Notes: generated by a model from the sequence alone, not told the origin. Positions 27,162 to 36,993 are shown, counted from the first letter of the stretch. The stretch: DNA of 64,000 nucleotides from Ketogulonicigenium vulgare WSH-001 (GCF_000223375.1 NC_017384.1:2420501-2484500); one strand, 5' to 3'. Translations and numbers: made by a program.

Positions 27162-27970
27162 AGCGCCTCGCCCTTGCCCTGATGCTGCTGCCCGGCCTTG
27201 CTGCGGCCGAGGTCACCGATTTCTCGTTCTCGTTTGACGGCCCGTTTGGCAGCTATGACCGCAACCAATTGCAGCGCGGCTTGCAGGTCTACACGCAGGT
27301 CTGCGCCAATTGCCACGGGTTGGAATATGTCGCCTTTCGCAGCCTTGCGGATGTGGGGGGGGCCGCGCTGAGCGAAGATCAGACCCGCGCCTATGCCGCC
27401 GGGGTCGAGGTGCCGGACGGCGCAGGCGGCTTTCGCACCGGCATCCCTACCGACTATTTCCTGCAAAGCGCCGAGGAACATGCGCCCGACCTGTCGCTGA
27501 TGGCCAAGGCCCGCACCGGCCACGCAGGGTTCGAACGGCTGTGGCGCGGCATGGGCGGCGCCGATTACATCGCATCCTATATTGCGGGCTATCGCGAGGC
27601 CCCCGCCTGCGCGCCTGCGGACTTTCCCGGCTTTTACAACATCGCCTTTGAAAGCGGTGGTTTCCCGCCCGCATGCCGCGACGGCGATGGCAATCCTACC
27701 GTGCCCGGCAGTTGGACGCAGATGGAGCCGCCGCTGATCGGCGATGACGTCACCTATGAGGACGGCACACCCGCGACCCTGACCCAAGAGGCGCAGGACA
27801 TCGCCGCCTTTCTGATGTGGACGGCCGAGCCAAAGCAGGACCAGCGCAAGACATTCGGCCTGACCGCGGTCGGCTTTCTGGCAGTGCTGGCGTGGCTGCT
27901 GTTCATGGTGAACCGCCAGATCTGGGCCCCCTACAGGCCCAGCCGCGCCGCAAAGGATGAGGATTGGTAA
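27158..27970 (+). CDS. petC: Cytochrome c1 of the bc1 complex
   Basis: The 270-residue subunit transfers electrons from the Rieske centre to soluble cytochrome c. It has a signal peptide (1-17, cleavage after AAA), heme-binding CANCH at 49-53, a mostly periplasmic heme domain and a C-terminal membrane anchor (about 232-252, [20 protein letters not shown]). The start is GTG within the petB stop (GTGA, 27158-27161), so the three bc1 genes are translationally chained. The last 40 nt overlap the convergent thiQ gene, an unusual degree of overlap for two core genes. Confidence 0.97.
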   Translation: MKRLALALMLLPGLAAAEVTDFSFSFDGPFGSYDRNQLQRGLQVYTQVCANCHGLEYVAFRSLADVGGAALSEDQTRAYAAGVEVPDGAGGFRTGIPTDYFLQSAEEHAPDLSLMAKARTGHAGFERLWRGMGGADYIASYIAGYREAPACAPADFPGFYNIAFESGGFPPACRDGDGNPTVPGSWTQMEPPLIGDDVTYEDGTPATLTQEAQDIAAFLMWTAEPKQDQRKTFGLTAVGFLAVLAWLLFMVNRQIWAPYRPSRAAKDEDW

Positions 27971-28662
27971 TCGCCTAGGTAATCCCGCAAAGCAGGATGC
28001 GGATCGCTGATCGCCTCCGGCACAGCGCGCGGGGCATGGGCCATGCCACCCGCGACCAGCACCAGATCGTCGGCGATCTGCACGGCATCCTTGGGATCAT
28101 GCGTCACCATCAACAGCGTCTGCCCCGCGCCGCGCAGGGTCTGGGCGGTCAGCTCCAGCATCTCCACGCGCTGGGCGGGGCCGAGCGCCGAAAACGGCTC
28201 GTCCATCAGCACCAGCGGGCGGCCTTCCAGCAATAGGCGCGCCAGCGCCGCGCGGCTTTGCTGCCCGCCGGATAACTGCCCCGGCTTGCGCGCGGACAGG
28301 CCGGAAAGGCCGACCTGCGCCAAAGCGTTTTCGATCTGTGCCCGCTCATCGGCGGTGGGCCGCAGCGCGGGGCGCAGCGCGAGGGTCAGGTTTTGCAACA
28401 CGCTCAGATGCGGGAACAGGTTGTTGTCCTGAAACAGGATGCTGATCGGGCGGCCTTCGGGCGCGCGCGGTGTCAGATCCGCGCCCTCCCACAGGATGCG
28501 GCCCGATTGCGCCGCCCAGAACCCCGCGATCACCGACAGCAGCGTCGATTTCCCGCCGCCTGACGGCCCGATCACCGCCGCAAACCGCCCGCGCGCCAGC
28601 GTCCAGTCTGCCGAAAGGGCAAAGGCATCTTGCCGAATATTCAACTGGTCAAGTTGCAGCAT
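27931..28662 (-). CDS. thiQ: Thiamine ABC transporter ATP-binding protein
   Basis: The 243-residue ATPase powers import of thiamine and its phosphates. Walker A is GPSGGGKS at 32-39, the signature is LSGGQQSRAALA, Walker B is LVLMDEPFSAL and the H-loop is MVTHD. The start at 28662 (MLQLDQLN) overlaps the thiP stop by 14 nt. The 3' end overlaps petC by 40 nt on the opposite strand, so the last 13 codons of each gene share DNA. It completes a thiBPQ operon under a TPP riboswitch. Confidence 0.94.
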   Translation of the reverse strand: MLQLDQLNIRQDAFALSADWTLARGRFAAVIGPSGGGKSTLLSVIAGFWAAQSGRILWEGADLTPRAPEGRPISILFQDNNLFPHLSVLQNLTLALRPALRPTADERAQIENALAQVGLSGLSARKPGQLSGGQQSRAALARLLLEGRPLVLMDEPFSALGPAQRVEMLELTAQTLRGAGQTLLMVTHDPKDAVQIADDLVLVAGGMAHAPRAVPEAISDPHPALRDYLGDYQSSSFAARLGL

Positions 28663-30163
28663 TCCCGCGCCCCCATTGGTCGAACAGCCAAAACAGGCCA
28701 AAGCTGAGGATCACCAGCACCAGACCCACGCCCGCCGCCGCCTCGGTGCGATAGGCGCCCAGCAGGCGCTGCATCAGCAGGGGCAGGGTGGCCTGACCCT
28801 CGGCCGCGAAAAAGACGATTGCCCCAAGATCGCCCATCGCCATCGCAGCGGTCAACCCCGCCGCAAAGCCGATCTGGCGGCGCATCCGCGGCAGATAGAC
28901 GATCCACAGGCGCGCCAAAATAGGCAGGCGCAGCGCCGCCGCCAGTCGGTCATACTCCGCGCGCGCCTGATCTGCGGCGGGGGACAATATGCGCAGCGCA
29001 AAGGGCAGCGCCATCAGCGTATTCGCCACCATCGTCACCCCCAGCGCGGCATCTTGCGGTCGCACGAGTCCGCGCAGCAGCAAAAACGCCCCCGCGCCCA
29101 GCACCAGCGAGGAACTGGCCAGCGGCACTGCCAGCGCCAACCCGCGCCCGATCCGCCCGCCCAGCAATGCCATCGGCACGGCGATCAGCAGCACCATTGC
29201 CACCGCCCCCAATGCAACCGTGACGGAGACCAGCGCTGATGCCCAAACGGTCGCTGGCAGACTACTCAAGCCCATCGCGCCCCGCACCAGCACCGCGCCC
29301 AGCGGCAGCAACAGAAACACGGCCATCAACCCGATGGCCACGCCGTCGAACAAACGACTGCCGCCGCCCAATGCAATGCTGCGGCCCAGCCCCGCGCCAA
29401 AGCTGGCCGGCCTTGCGATCAGCCCCGCAACACCCGCCGCAACCGCGCAAAGCCCGTATTGCACCAGCGCCAGCCGCGCGGCGCGGGCAAGGTCGAAATC
29501 GAACAGCACCGCTTGATAAATCGCCAGTTCCAGCGTCGTTGCGCGCGGCCCGCCGCCCAAGGTGATCGCAACCGCAAAGCTCGTGAGGCAGACCAGAAAG
29601 ATCAGCACCAGCGCACCGGGCACAACCTCGCGCAGCATCGGCCATTCCAGCACGCGAAACTGCGGCGCGCGCAGCGATCGCGCCAGACGCACGCGTTCGG
29701 CCGGAATGCTCTGCCAGCCCTGCAAGATCAGCCGCACCGCCAGCGGCAGGTTGAAAAACACATGCGCCAACACGACGCCGTGCAGCCCGTAAATGGAAAA
29801 CGGTGGCAGTCCCAGTGCCGCGAGCCCGCTGTTCAGCAGCCCACCGCGCCCGAAAATCGTCAAAATCCCCAGCACCGCCACCAGCACCGGCAGCAAGAAC
29901 GGCGCGCCCAGCAGCGAGATCAACAGGCCTCGCCCCGGAAAGCTGCGCCGCGCCAATGCGCGCGCCACAGGAATCGCAAGGCCGACCGAGAAGACCGCCG
30001 ATAAAAACGCCTGCCAGATGGTAAAGCGGATGGCCTGCCAATCAGCGGCAGACAGCGCGCCCGGCCCCACGGCCGCGCGCGCCACCGCCCAAAGGGGCAG
30101 CAGGCAAAGGGCAGCGACCGCTGCCCCCAGCCCAAGGTTTATTGCGACAGCGCGTCGCGCCAT
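28649..30163 (-). CDS. thiP: Thiamine ABC transporter permease
   Basis: A 504-residue inner-membrane permease with two fused binding-protein-dependent transport domains, about twelve helices in all, as usual for ThiP. The EAA-like coupling segment EYDRLAAALRLPILARLWIVYLPRM lies near residue 410, with a first-half counterpart near RVRLARSLRAPQFRVLEWPML. Its start overlaps the thiB stop by 25 nt. Confidence 0.93.
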   Translation of the reverse strand: MARRAVAINLGLGAAVAALCLLPLWAVARAAVGPGALSAADWQAIRFTIWQAFLSAVFSVGLAIPVARALARRSFPGRGLLISLLGAPFLLPVLVAVLGILTIFGRGGLLNSGLAALGLPPFSIYGLHGVVLAHVFFNLPLAVRLILQGWQSIPAERVRLARSLRAPQFRVLEWPMLREVVPGALVLIFLVCLTSFAVAITLGGGPRATTLELAIYQAVLFDFDLARAARLALVQYGLCAVAAGVAGLIARPASFGAGLGRSIALGGGSRLFDGVAIGLMAVFLLLPLGAVLVRGAMGLSSLPATVWASALVSVTVALGAVAMVLLIAVPMALLGGRIGRGLALAVPLASSSLVLGAGAFLLLRGLVRPQDAALGVTMVANTLMALPFALRILSPAADQARAEYDRLAAALRLPILARLWIVYLPRMRRQIGFAAGLTAAMAMGDLGAIVFFAAEGQATLPLLMQRLLGAYRTEAAAGVGLVLVILSFGLFWLFDQWGRGNAAT

Positions 30164-31125
30164 TCGTCAACCGCCGCCGAACGCAGGGCCTGCGCCTCGT
30201 CCGGGGACAGCAGCAAGCTGACCTCGGGTTGCAGCAGCGTGCTCCACCCCTCGCCAAGGCCGCCTTCGGGCATGACGGCGGGATACATCCAGTTCGTTTC
30301 GGGGATCGCGGATTGAAACGCAGGCGTCAGCATGAAGCGCAGGAACTGATCCGCAAGCGCGGGCTGATCGCTGCCCGCGAGCTTGCCGGCAACCTCGACC
30401 TGCATGTAATGCCCCTCAGAAAACGGCAGGGCGCGCAGCGAATGATCGTTGTCCACCACGATATTATAGGCGGGCGAGGTGGAATAGGACAGCACCAGAT
30501 CGGCCTCGCCCTCAAGGAACAGGCCCCAGCCTTCGGACCAGCCGGGCGTCACGGTCACGATATTATCCGCAAGATCGGCCCAGATCTGGCCCGCCTCATC
30601 GCCGTAAGCCGCCTTGACCCACATCAGCAGCCCAAGGCCGGGCGTGGACGAACGCGGGTCCATGATGATCACGGACGCGTCCGAATCCGCAAGCGCGCGG
30701 AAGGATGCGGGCGCAGGGCCACCCTCGCGCCCGATCAGGGCGAAATGGCTCCAGTCATAGGGCAGGAAGGTGGGGTCATCCCACGCGATCGGCAGATCGA
30801 CATCGGGCGTCACGCCGTGCGGCGCAAACAGGCCGGTCGCCACTGCGCTGGCGGTCAGATTGGTGTCTAGCCCCAGCAGGATATCGGCATCCGATGTGCC
30901 GCCCTCCATCTGCAGCCGCGCCAGCAGCGCCGCCCCATCGCCAGCGGCGACGAAATCGACGGTGCAGGCGCATTCGGCCTCGAACGCGGCCTTTACCGCC
31001 GGGCCGGGGCCCCATTCGCTGGTGAAACTGTCATAGGTATAGATGGTCAGCACAGGCGTATCGGCAAGGGCAACCCCCGCCGTGATGATAAGTCCTGCGC
31101 TGGCCAGTGCTGCGGTCTTCCGCAT
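30139..31125 (-). CDS. thiB: Thiamine-binding periplasmic protein
   Basis: The 328-residue solute-binding protein has a signal peptide (1-22, cleavage after ALA), then the family start TPVLTIYTYDSFTSEWGPG and segments typical of ThiB/TbpA such as VDFVAAGDGAALLARLQMEG and the PAVMPEGGLGEGW C terminus. I placed the start at 31125, with AAAGGAACC upstream, because the frame before it lies in the TPP riboswitch leader. It is the first gene of thiBPQ. Confidence 0.94.
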   Translation of the reverse strand: MRKTAALASAGLIITAGVALADTPVLTIYTYDSFTSEWGPGPAVKAAFEAECACTVDFVAAGDGAALLARLQMEGGTSDADILLGLDTNLTASAVATGLFAPHGVTPDVDLPIAWDDPTFLPYDWSHFALIGREGGPAPASFRALADSDASVIIMDPRSSTPGLGLLMWVKAAYGDEAGQIWADLADNIVTVTPGWSEGWGLFLEGEADLVLSYSTSPAYNIVVDNDHSLRALPFSEGHYMQVEVAGKLAGSDQPALADQFLRFMLTPAFQSAIPETNWMYPAVMPEGGLGEGWSTLLQPEVSLLLSPDEAQALRSAAVDEWRDALSQ

Positions 31126-31190
31126 GGCTGGTTCCTTTCGAAAAGCGCCGGACGGAAAGATGACGTTGGCCGCGAAACCGCGTGCCTTGA

Positions 31191-31286
31191 CCATTCCCTC
31201 CGCCGGTATGAGCCGGTTCAGGTTCAACGGGTTCGACAGGCCTTCGCCCGCATCTCAGCCCCAAAACAGGGACACCCCGAGGTGCC
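31191..31286 (-). ncRNA. TPP (THI-box) riboswitch
   Basis: Read on the minus strand, the leader contains the conserved TPP aptamer pieces in order: the P1/P2 entry with CGGGGTGTCCC, the CTGAGATGCGGG core, an arm with ACCCGTTGAACCTGA, then CCGGCTCATACCGGCG and the closing GGAGGGAATGG. It lies 66 nt upstream of thiB, so it should repress thiBPQ when thiamine pyrophosphate is abundant. No clear terminator hairpin with U tract is seen before thiB, which favours control at translation initiation; that mechanism is inferred. Confidence 0.95.
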
Positions 31287-31384
31287 GTAAACACTAGCGC
31301 AAGCGTGATGGCGCGCAAGCCCTTTCATCGGGTTACACTTTCCCCTAAGTCTGACCCTAACATCTGCAAAGGGGGGAAATAGGC

Positions 31385-32488
31385 ATGAGCCTGAATACAT
31401 TTGGTCACCTGTTCCGCTTTACCACCTGGGGTGAAAGCCACGGGCCGGCGCTGGGCGCTGTCGTGGACGGCTGCCCGCCCGGCATTGCGGTCGACGAGGC
31501 GCTGCTGCAGCATTGGCTGGACAAGCGCAAACCCGGCCAGAACCGCAACACCACCCAGCGGCAAGAGGCCGATGCGGTCGAGATCCTGTCCGGCGTGTTC
31601 GAGGGCAAGACCACCGGCACCCCGATCCAACTGCTGATCCGCAACACCGACCAGCGCTCGAAAGATTATGGCGATATCGCCCAGAGCTTTCGTCCCGGTC
31701 ACGCCGATATCACCTATCACCAGAAATACGGCATCCGCGATTATCGCGGTGGTGGACGCTCTTCCGCGCGCGAGACTGCGGCGCGCGTCGCCGCTGGCGG
31801 TATCGCCCGCGAGGTGCTGAAGGCGCTGGCACCGCAGGTCAAAATCACCGGTTATATGGTGCAGATGGGCACACGCTCCATTGACCGCAGCCGCTTTGAC
31901 TGGGACGAAATCGGCCGCAATGATTTCTGGTGCCCCGATGCCGAAACCGCCGTGCTGTGGAACGACACGCTGGATCACCTGCGCCGCAAGGACCACGATT
32001 CCGTCGGTGCCATGATCGAGGTTGTGGCACAGGGCGTGCCCGTCGGCCTTGGCGCGCCAATCTATGGCAAGCTCGACAGCGATCTGGCCAGCGCCATGAT
32101 GTCGATCAACGCCGTCAAAGGGGTCGAGATCGGCGAAGGCATGGCTGCCGCCGCCCTGCGCGGCAGCGAGAATGCGGACGAGATTTATTACGAGGATGGC
32201 GATATCCGCTACAGCTCGAACCATGCGGGGGGGATCTTGGGCGGGATTTCCACGGGGCAGGACATTGTGCTGCGTTTCGCGGTCAAGCCGACCTCGTCGA
32301 TCCTGACGCCGCGCCAGTCGATCCGCACCGATGGCACGCCGCTCGAGGTCATCACCAAGGGCCGCCACGACCCCTGCGTCGGTATCCGCGCCGTGCCCGT
32401 GGCCGAGGCGATGATGGCCCTTGTGTTGGCCGACCACCTGCTGCTGGATCGCGGTCAGACCGGCGGCATTCGCGGTCAGATCGGTTAA
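31385..32488 (+). CDS. aroC: Chorismate synthase
   Basis: The last shikimate-pathway enzyme, converting EPSP to chorismate with reduced FMN. The 367-residue protein has the three family signatures: [18 protein letters not shown] near 15-32, [20 protein letters not shown] and [30 protein letters not shown] near the C terminus. A strong GGGGGGAAATAGGC precedes the ATG. It stands alone, with a terminator directly after it. Confidence 0.98.
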   Translation: MSLNTFGHLFRFTTWGESHGPALGAVVDGCPPGIAVDEALLQHWLDKRKPGQNRNTTQRQEADAVEILSGVFEGKTTGTPIQLLIRNTDQRSKDYGDIAQSFRPGHADITYHQKYGIRDYRGGGRSSARETAARVAAGGIAREVLKALAPQVKITGYMVQMGTRSIDRSRFDWDEIGRNDFWCPDAETAVLWNDTLDHLRRKDHDSVGAMIEVVAQGVPVGLGAPIYGKLDSDLASAMMSINAVKGVEIGEGMAAAALRGSENADEIYYEDGDIRYSSNHAGGILGGISTGQDIVLRFAVKPTSSILTPRQSIRTDGTPLEVITKGRHDPCVGIRAVPVAEAMMALVLADHLLLDRGQTGGIRGQIG

Positions 32489-32490
32489 CA

Positions 32491-32519
32491 AAAAAGGCCG
32501 CCCCTCGGGGCGGCCTTTT
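32491..32519. terminator. Intrinsic terminator between aroC and hup
   Basis: AAAAAGGCCGCCCC (32491-32504), a 2-nt apex and GGGGCGGCCTTTT (32507-32519) form a very strong stem with T and A flanks. It can serve aroC and the convergent HU gene. Confidence 0.92.
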
Positions 32520-32540
32520 CATATCGAACAGGTCTGACGC

Positions 32541-32828
32541 TTAGGCGTTGACCGAGTCCTTCAGCGCCTTGGCGACGGTGACCTTGACGGCTTTGTCGGC
32601 GGGCTTCTCATGGCTTTCGTTGGTGCGCGGGTTGCGCACAACGCGGGCCGGACGCTCGCGGCAATAGAACTTGCCGACGCCGGGCAGGGTTACAGCGCCA
32701 CCAGCGGCGACTTCGTCGGTGATGATCTTGCCCAGCGCTTCGATTGCTGCGCCTGCGGCTTTCTTGTCGGTGCCGGTCGCTTCAGCAAGAGCCGCAACAA
32801 GCTGGGTCTTGGTCATCTGGTTTGCCAT
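32541..32828 (-). CDS. hup: HU-family DNA-binding protein
   Basis: A 95-residue nucleoid protein. The N-terminal dimerisation helices (MTKTQLVAALAEATGTDKKAAGAAIEALG), the GAVTLPGVGKFYCRERPARVVRNPRTN beta arm and the C-terminal helix fit HU. The arm carries CRERP where typical HU has KVRERA, and a Cys near 55 is unusual for HU. CAGGAG lies 8 nt upstream of the ATG at 32828; starting at the second Met would remove 4 residues. Confidence 0.93.
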   Translation of the reverse strand: MANQMTKTQLVAALAEATGTDKKAAGAAIEALGKIITDEVAAGGAVTLPGVGKFYCRERPARVVRNPRTNESHEKPADKAVKVTVAKALKDSVNA

Positions 32829-32960
32829 GTCGTTCTCCTGTAACGTTGCCGCGCATCTCGGATTTTGCGAATGTTAACGCCGAAACACGCGGTTTGCTTC
32901 GGTAGCTGCACTATGAAATGCGAGGCTTTGCAAGTCCTTTTGCGGCTGGTTTACGCGAAT

Positions 32961-34424
32961 TCACAGGAAAGCTGTCTCATCAAAGCTGCGCAACTTGCGC
33001 GAATGCATACGTTCTAGCGGCATATCGCGCAAAAGCTCCATGGCGCGCAGACCGATTTGCAAATGCCGGGCGACCTGCGTTTTGTAGAAATCCGACGCCA
33101 TGCCGGGCAGCTTCAATTCGCCGTGCAGCGGCTTGTCGGATACGCATAGCAGGGTGCCGTAAGGGACGCGAAAGCGAAAGCCATTGGCGGCAATCGTGGC
33201 GCTTTCCATATCCAGCGCGACGGCGCGCGATTGCGACAAACGTTGCACCGGCCCGCGCGGGTCTGAGAGTTCCCAATTGCGGTTGTCGATGGATGCGATG
33301 GTGCCAGTGCGCATGATGCGTTTCAGCTCGTAGCCGCTCAGTTCGGTGACCTCCTCGACCGCATGTTCCAATGCGACCTGAATCTCGGCCAGCGCGGGGA
33401 TCGGCACCCACGGCGGCAGGTCGTCATCCAGCACGTGATCCTCGCGCAGGTAAGCATGACCCAGCACGAAATCGCCAAGGTTCTGCGAATTGCGCAGGCC
33501 CGCGCAATGCCCAACCATGATCCAGGCGTGTGGGCGCAGCACGGCGATATGATCCGTCGCCGTTTTCGCATTCGACGGCCCGACCCCGATATTCACCAGC
33601 GTCACCCCGCCGCCATCGGCGCGGGTCAGGTGATAGGCGGGCATTTGCGGCATCTTGGCGGGCGCAGGCAGCGGCGCGTCAGGCGCGGTAATGGTGACAT
33701 TGCCCGGCCCGACAAACGCGGTATAGCCGCTGGCTGGGTCTGCCAGCATATGGCGGGCATGGGCCTCGAATTCCTCGACATAGAACTGATAGTTTGTGAA
33801 CAGCACAAAGTTCTGGAAATGGCGCGGGTTCGTGGCGGTGTAATGGGCAAGGCGCGCCAGCGAATAGTCGATGCGCTGCGCGGTAAAGGTCGCCAGCGGC
33901 GCCGCGCCATCGGGATAGCGGAAATGCAGCCCATTCGCGATATCGTCATTCGTCGTCGCCAGATCCGGCACATCGAACACATCGCGTAGCACGAAATCCA
34001 GCGCGCCTTCTTGCGGGATGGTCACGCCGTCATCGCCCGCGACGGCGAAATGGACGGGCATCGGGGTCGAGGACACCCCAATCGTCACCGGCACCTGATG
34101 GTTGCGCATCAGAATGCCGATCTGCTGCATCAGATAGTTTTGATACAGATCGGGGCGCGTGATCGTGGTGGCATAGGTGCCGGGCTCGGCCACATGGCCA
34201 AAGGATAGGCGCGAATCCGTGCGGGCGTAACTATCTGTTGTGACGCGAATTTCTGGGTAATAGGCGCGCACGCGGCCAGCGGGGCGGCCCTTGGTCAGTG
34301 CCTCCAGAAAGGCGCTGCGCAAAAAGCCCGTGGCCTCGGCATATAGCTTTTGCAGATGGGCGACAGCCGCGCCGGGGTCGATGAAGCTTTCATGTGGGGC
34401 GGCGGGGGGCGTGATCAATTTCAT
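32961..34424 (-). CDS. amn: AMP nucleosidase
   Basis: Amn cleaves AMP to adenine and ribose 5-phosphate and so controls AMP levels. The 487-residue protein has the N-terminal regulatory domain (about 1-190, RVTTDSYARTDSRLSFGHVAEPGTYATTITRP) and the nucleoside-phosphorylase-like catalytic domain (GVGPSNAKTATDHIAVLRPHAWIMVGHCAGLR and AVALDMESATIAANGFRFRVPYGTLLCVSDKP). It is translationally coupled (ATGA, 34421-34424) to adenine deaminase, which takes the adenine it releases, so the pair forms an AMP-to-hypoxanthine route. Confidence 0.95.
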   Translation of the reverse strand: MKLITPPAAPHESFIDPGAAVAHLQKLYAEATGFLRSAFLEALTKGRPAGRVRAYYPEIRVTTDSYARTDSRLSFGHVAEPGTYATTITRPDLYQNYLMQQIGILMRNHQVPVTIGVSSTPMPVHFAVAGDDGVTIPQEGALDFVLRDVFDVPDLATTNDDIANGLHFRYPDGAAPLATFTAQRIDYSLARLAHYTATNPRHFQNFVLFTNYQFYVEEFEAHARHMLADPASGYTAFVGPGNVTITAPDAPLPAPAKMPQMPAYHLTRADGGGVTLVNIGVGPSNAKTATDHIAVLRPHAWIMVGHCAGLRNSQNLGDFVLGHAYLREDHVLDDDLPPWVPIPALAEIQVALEHAVEEVTELSGYELKRIMRTGTIASIDNRNWELSDPRGPVQRLSQSRAVALDMESATIAANGFRFRVPYGTLLCVSDKPLHGELKLPGMASDFYKTQVARHLQIGLRAMELLRDMPLERMHSRKLRSFDETAFL

Positions 34425-36217
34425 TCACTCACCAGCAAGTCGGTAATTTCAAAACGCGTCACATCGACGATACCCAGATCGGAAATCCTGATCTCGGGGA
34501 TCACCACCAGCGCCAGCAGCGAATGCTGCATATAGGCATTGTTCAGCGTGCAGCCGGTGTCCGCCATCGCCTGCATCAGGCGTTCTGCGGCGGCGGCCAC
34601 TTCGACGGCGGGACGATCGGACATCAGCCCCGCGATGGGCAGCGGCACCAGCGCGCGCTCTTCGCCCTCGGCCCATAGGGTGATGCCGCCCCCGACCTCA
34701 TGCAGGCGGTTCGCAGCGGCGGCCATCATTTTGCGACAGGTGCCCACCACAATCATATGGTGGCTGTCATGCGCCACGGTCGAGGCCAGCGCCATCTTGC
34801 CCCGATAGCCAAAGCCCGAGACAAAGCCGTTCACCACTTTGCCGGTGGCCTGATGCCGCTCGACCAGCGCGATTTGCGCCACGTCCTGCGCCTGATCGGG
34901 CATGACGCGGCCGTCCTGCACCTGCAGATCGAATGTCAGCGCCTTTGTCGGGGCCTGATTTTCCACAACGCCAATGACGCGGGCGGTGGCGGTATTGGCA
35001 CCCTCGGGCGCGTGGACGGTAAAGGCGGTGTGTTCCAGCGCCTGCATATTCACCGTCTGGCGGGCGCGGTCTGGCCAGTCGTAATGCGGGCAATTCACCA
35101 GCAACCGGCCACCCTCGGCCACTTTCACGCCGCGGGCAAAGACCACCTCGATCGGCAGCGCGCTGAGGTCGGATGTCAGGATCATATCCGCGCGCCGACC
35201 GGGGGTGATCGAGCCGACCTCGCGTTCCAGCCCGAAATGCGTCGCGGTGTTGATCGTCGCCATTTGCAGCGCCACCAGCGGATCGGCACCGCAGGCGATG
35301 GCGTGGCGCAAAGCGCGGTTCATATGCCCCTCGTTCACCAGCGTGCCGGAATGGCAATCGTCGGTGCACAGGATAAAGCCGCGCGGGTCGAGGCCTTTTT
35401 CCGTGATCGCCGTGATCTGGCTTTCCACATCATACCAGGCCGAGCCCAGCCGCAGCATGGCGCGCATCCCCTGACGGACGCGGGCGATGGCATCGGCCTC
35501 GCGCGTGCCTTCGTGGTCATCGGCGGGGCCGCCCGCGACATAGGCGTGAAAGGCATTGTCCAGCACCGGGCTGGCGAAATGGCCGCCGACGGTCTTGCCC
35601 GCATCCATCGTCGCGGCAATCTCGGCCAGCATCTTGGGGTCGCCATGTGCCACACCGGGGTAGTTCATCATCTCGCCCAGACCGATGATACCGGGCCAAT
35701 GCATCGCTTCGGCCACGTCTTCGGGGGTGATCTCGTATCCCGTGGTCTCAAGGCCGGGGGCCGATGGCGCGCAGCTGGGCATCTGGGTAAAGATATTGAT
35801 CGGCTGCGCCATCGCCTCGTCATGCATCATCCGCACGCCGTCCAGCCCCAGCACATTCGCGATCTCATGGGGGTCGGTGAACATGGTGGTGGTGCCGTGC
35901 GGGATGACGGCGGCGGCGAATTCGGCGGGGATCAGCATCCCCGATTCAATATGCATATGCCCGTCGCACAGGCCCGGGATCAGATAGCGCCCGCCCGCAT
36001 CGACCACATTTGTCGCAGCGCCGATGCAATGGCTGGCATCCGGCCCGACATAGGCAAAGCGGCCCGCGATCACGGCGACATCCCAGCCCTCCATCACCTC
36101 GCGGCTGTGGACGCTGACGACTTTTGCGCCGCGAATGACCAGATCAGCGGGCGCGCGCCCTGCGGCCACCGCGACAAGCTGCGGCAGAACCTTGGCCCAT
36201 GATTGCAATCCAGACAT
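34421..36217 (-). CDS. ade: Adenine deaminase
   Basis: Deaminates adenine to hypoxanthine with two divalent metals. The 598-residue amidohydrolase has the metal-binding start LIPGLCDGHMHIESGML, HGTTTMFTDPHEIANV, a TDDCHSGTLVNEGHMN segment with the later metal ligands, and the C-terminal VAHDSHHMIVVGTCRKMM motif specific to the Ade family. Gene order ade then amn on the minus strand, with 4-nt overlap, gives coupled expression. No promoter element is obvious in the 121 bases upstream. Confidence 0.96.
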   Translation of the reverse strand: MSGLQSWAKVLPQLVAVAAGRAPADLVIRGAKVVSVHSREVMEGWDVAVIAGRFAYVGPDASHCIGAATNVVDAGGRYLIPGLCDGHMHIESGMLIPAEFAAAVIPHGTTTMFTDPHEIANVLGLDGVRMMHDEAMAQPINIFTQMPSCAPSAPGLETTGYEITPEDVAEAMHWPGIIGLGEMMNYPGVAHGDPKMLAEIAATMDAGKTVGGHFASPVLDNAFHAYVAGGPADDHEGTREADAIARVRQGMRAMLRLGSAWYDVESQITAITEKGLDPRGFILCTDDCHSGTLVNEGHMNRALRHAIACGADPLVALQMATINTATHFGLEREVGSITPGRRADMILTSDLSALPIEVVFARGVKVAEGGRLLVNCPHYDWPDRARQTVNMQALEHTAFTVHAPEGANTATARVIGVVENQAPTKALTFDLQVQDGRVMPDQAQDVAQIALVERHQATGKVVNGFVSGFGYRGKMALASTVAHDSHHMIVVGTCRKMMAAAANRLHEVGGGITLWAEGEERALVPLPIAGLMSDRPAVEVAAAAERLMQAMADTGCTLNNAYMQHSLLALVVIPEIRISDLGIVDVTRFEITDLLVSE

Positions 36218-36338
36218 GCGTCACCCCTTACGAATCTTTCTCGCAGTTGACCCATGAATGGCCCCCTTGACCAGCCCCCCGATCTTGCGCCCACGCGCTT
36301 TGCTGCATAATTCGGGGGTGATCTGATACGAGGCGCCC

Positions 36339-36986
36339 TTGGACGATATCTATTCCCCCCCGCAGGACCCGCTGGTCATCCTGCATCAGGATCACGAGAT
36401 CGTCGTGGTGGACAAGCCGTCCGGCCTGCTGTCGGTGCCGGGCAAGGGCGAGCATCTGGCCGATTGCCTGATCGCCCGCGTGCAGCGCGTCTTTCCCACT
36501 GCGCTGTTGGTGCACCGGCTGGATCGCGACACCTCGGGCGTCATGGTCTTTGCCCTGACCCCCCATGCGCAGCGCCATCTGGGTCTGCAATTCGAAAACC
36601 GCCAGACCAAAAAGATCTATATCGCCCGCGTTTGGGGCGAGGTTGCGGCGCCCGAAGGCCATATCGACCTGCCGCTGATCGTCGACTGGCCGAACCGGCC
36701 GCTGCAAATGGTGGACCATGAAAATGGCCGCCCCGCGCAGACTGACTGGAAACGGGTCAGGACGGGCGGCGGCGAAAGCCGGATGCGGCTGATGCCGAAA
36801 ACCGGCCGCTCGCATCAATTGCGGGTGCATATGCTTGAGATCGGCCATCCGATCCTTGGCGATCCGTTTTATGCGACGGGGCCCGCGCGTGATTTCCCGC
36901 GCCTGATGCTGCATTCGGAAACGCTGCAATTGCGCCACCCCGATGGCGGGCGCACCCTGCGTTTCACGGCCAAAGCGCCGTTCTGA
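36339..36986 (+). CDS. RluA-family pseudouridine synthase
   Basis: A 215-residue RNA pseudouridine synthase. The catalytic Asp is in the family motif LVHRLDRDTSGVMVFAL (near residues 58-74), preceded by VVDKPSGLLSVPGKG; KTGRSHQLRVHMLEIGHPILGDPFYATG is the C-terminal signature. There is no S4 domain, which matches the RluA (23S U746 / tRNA U32) branch, though RluA versus a paralogue cannot be settled. The start is a TTG at 36339 with GAGG 6 nt upstream; no ATG is available in a suitable place. A terminator follows. Confidence 0.92.
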   Translation: MDDIYSPPQDPLVILHQDHEIVVVDKPSGLLSVPGKGEHLADCLIARVQRVFPTALLVHRLDRDTSGVMVFALTPHAQRHLGLQFENRQTKKIYIARVWGEVAAPEGHIDLPLIVDWPNRPLQMVDHENGRPAQTDWKRVRTGGGESRMRLMPKTGRSHQLRVHMLEIGHPILGDPFYATGPARDFPRLMLHSETLQLRHPDGGRTLRFTAKAPF

Positions 36987-36993
36987 CATGATG

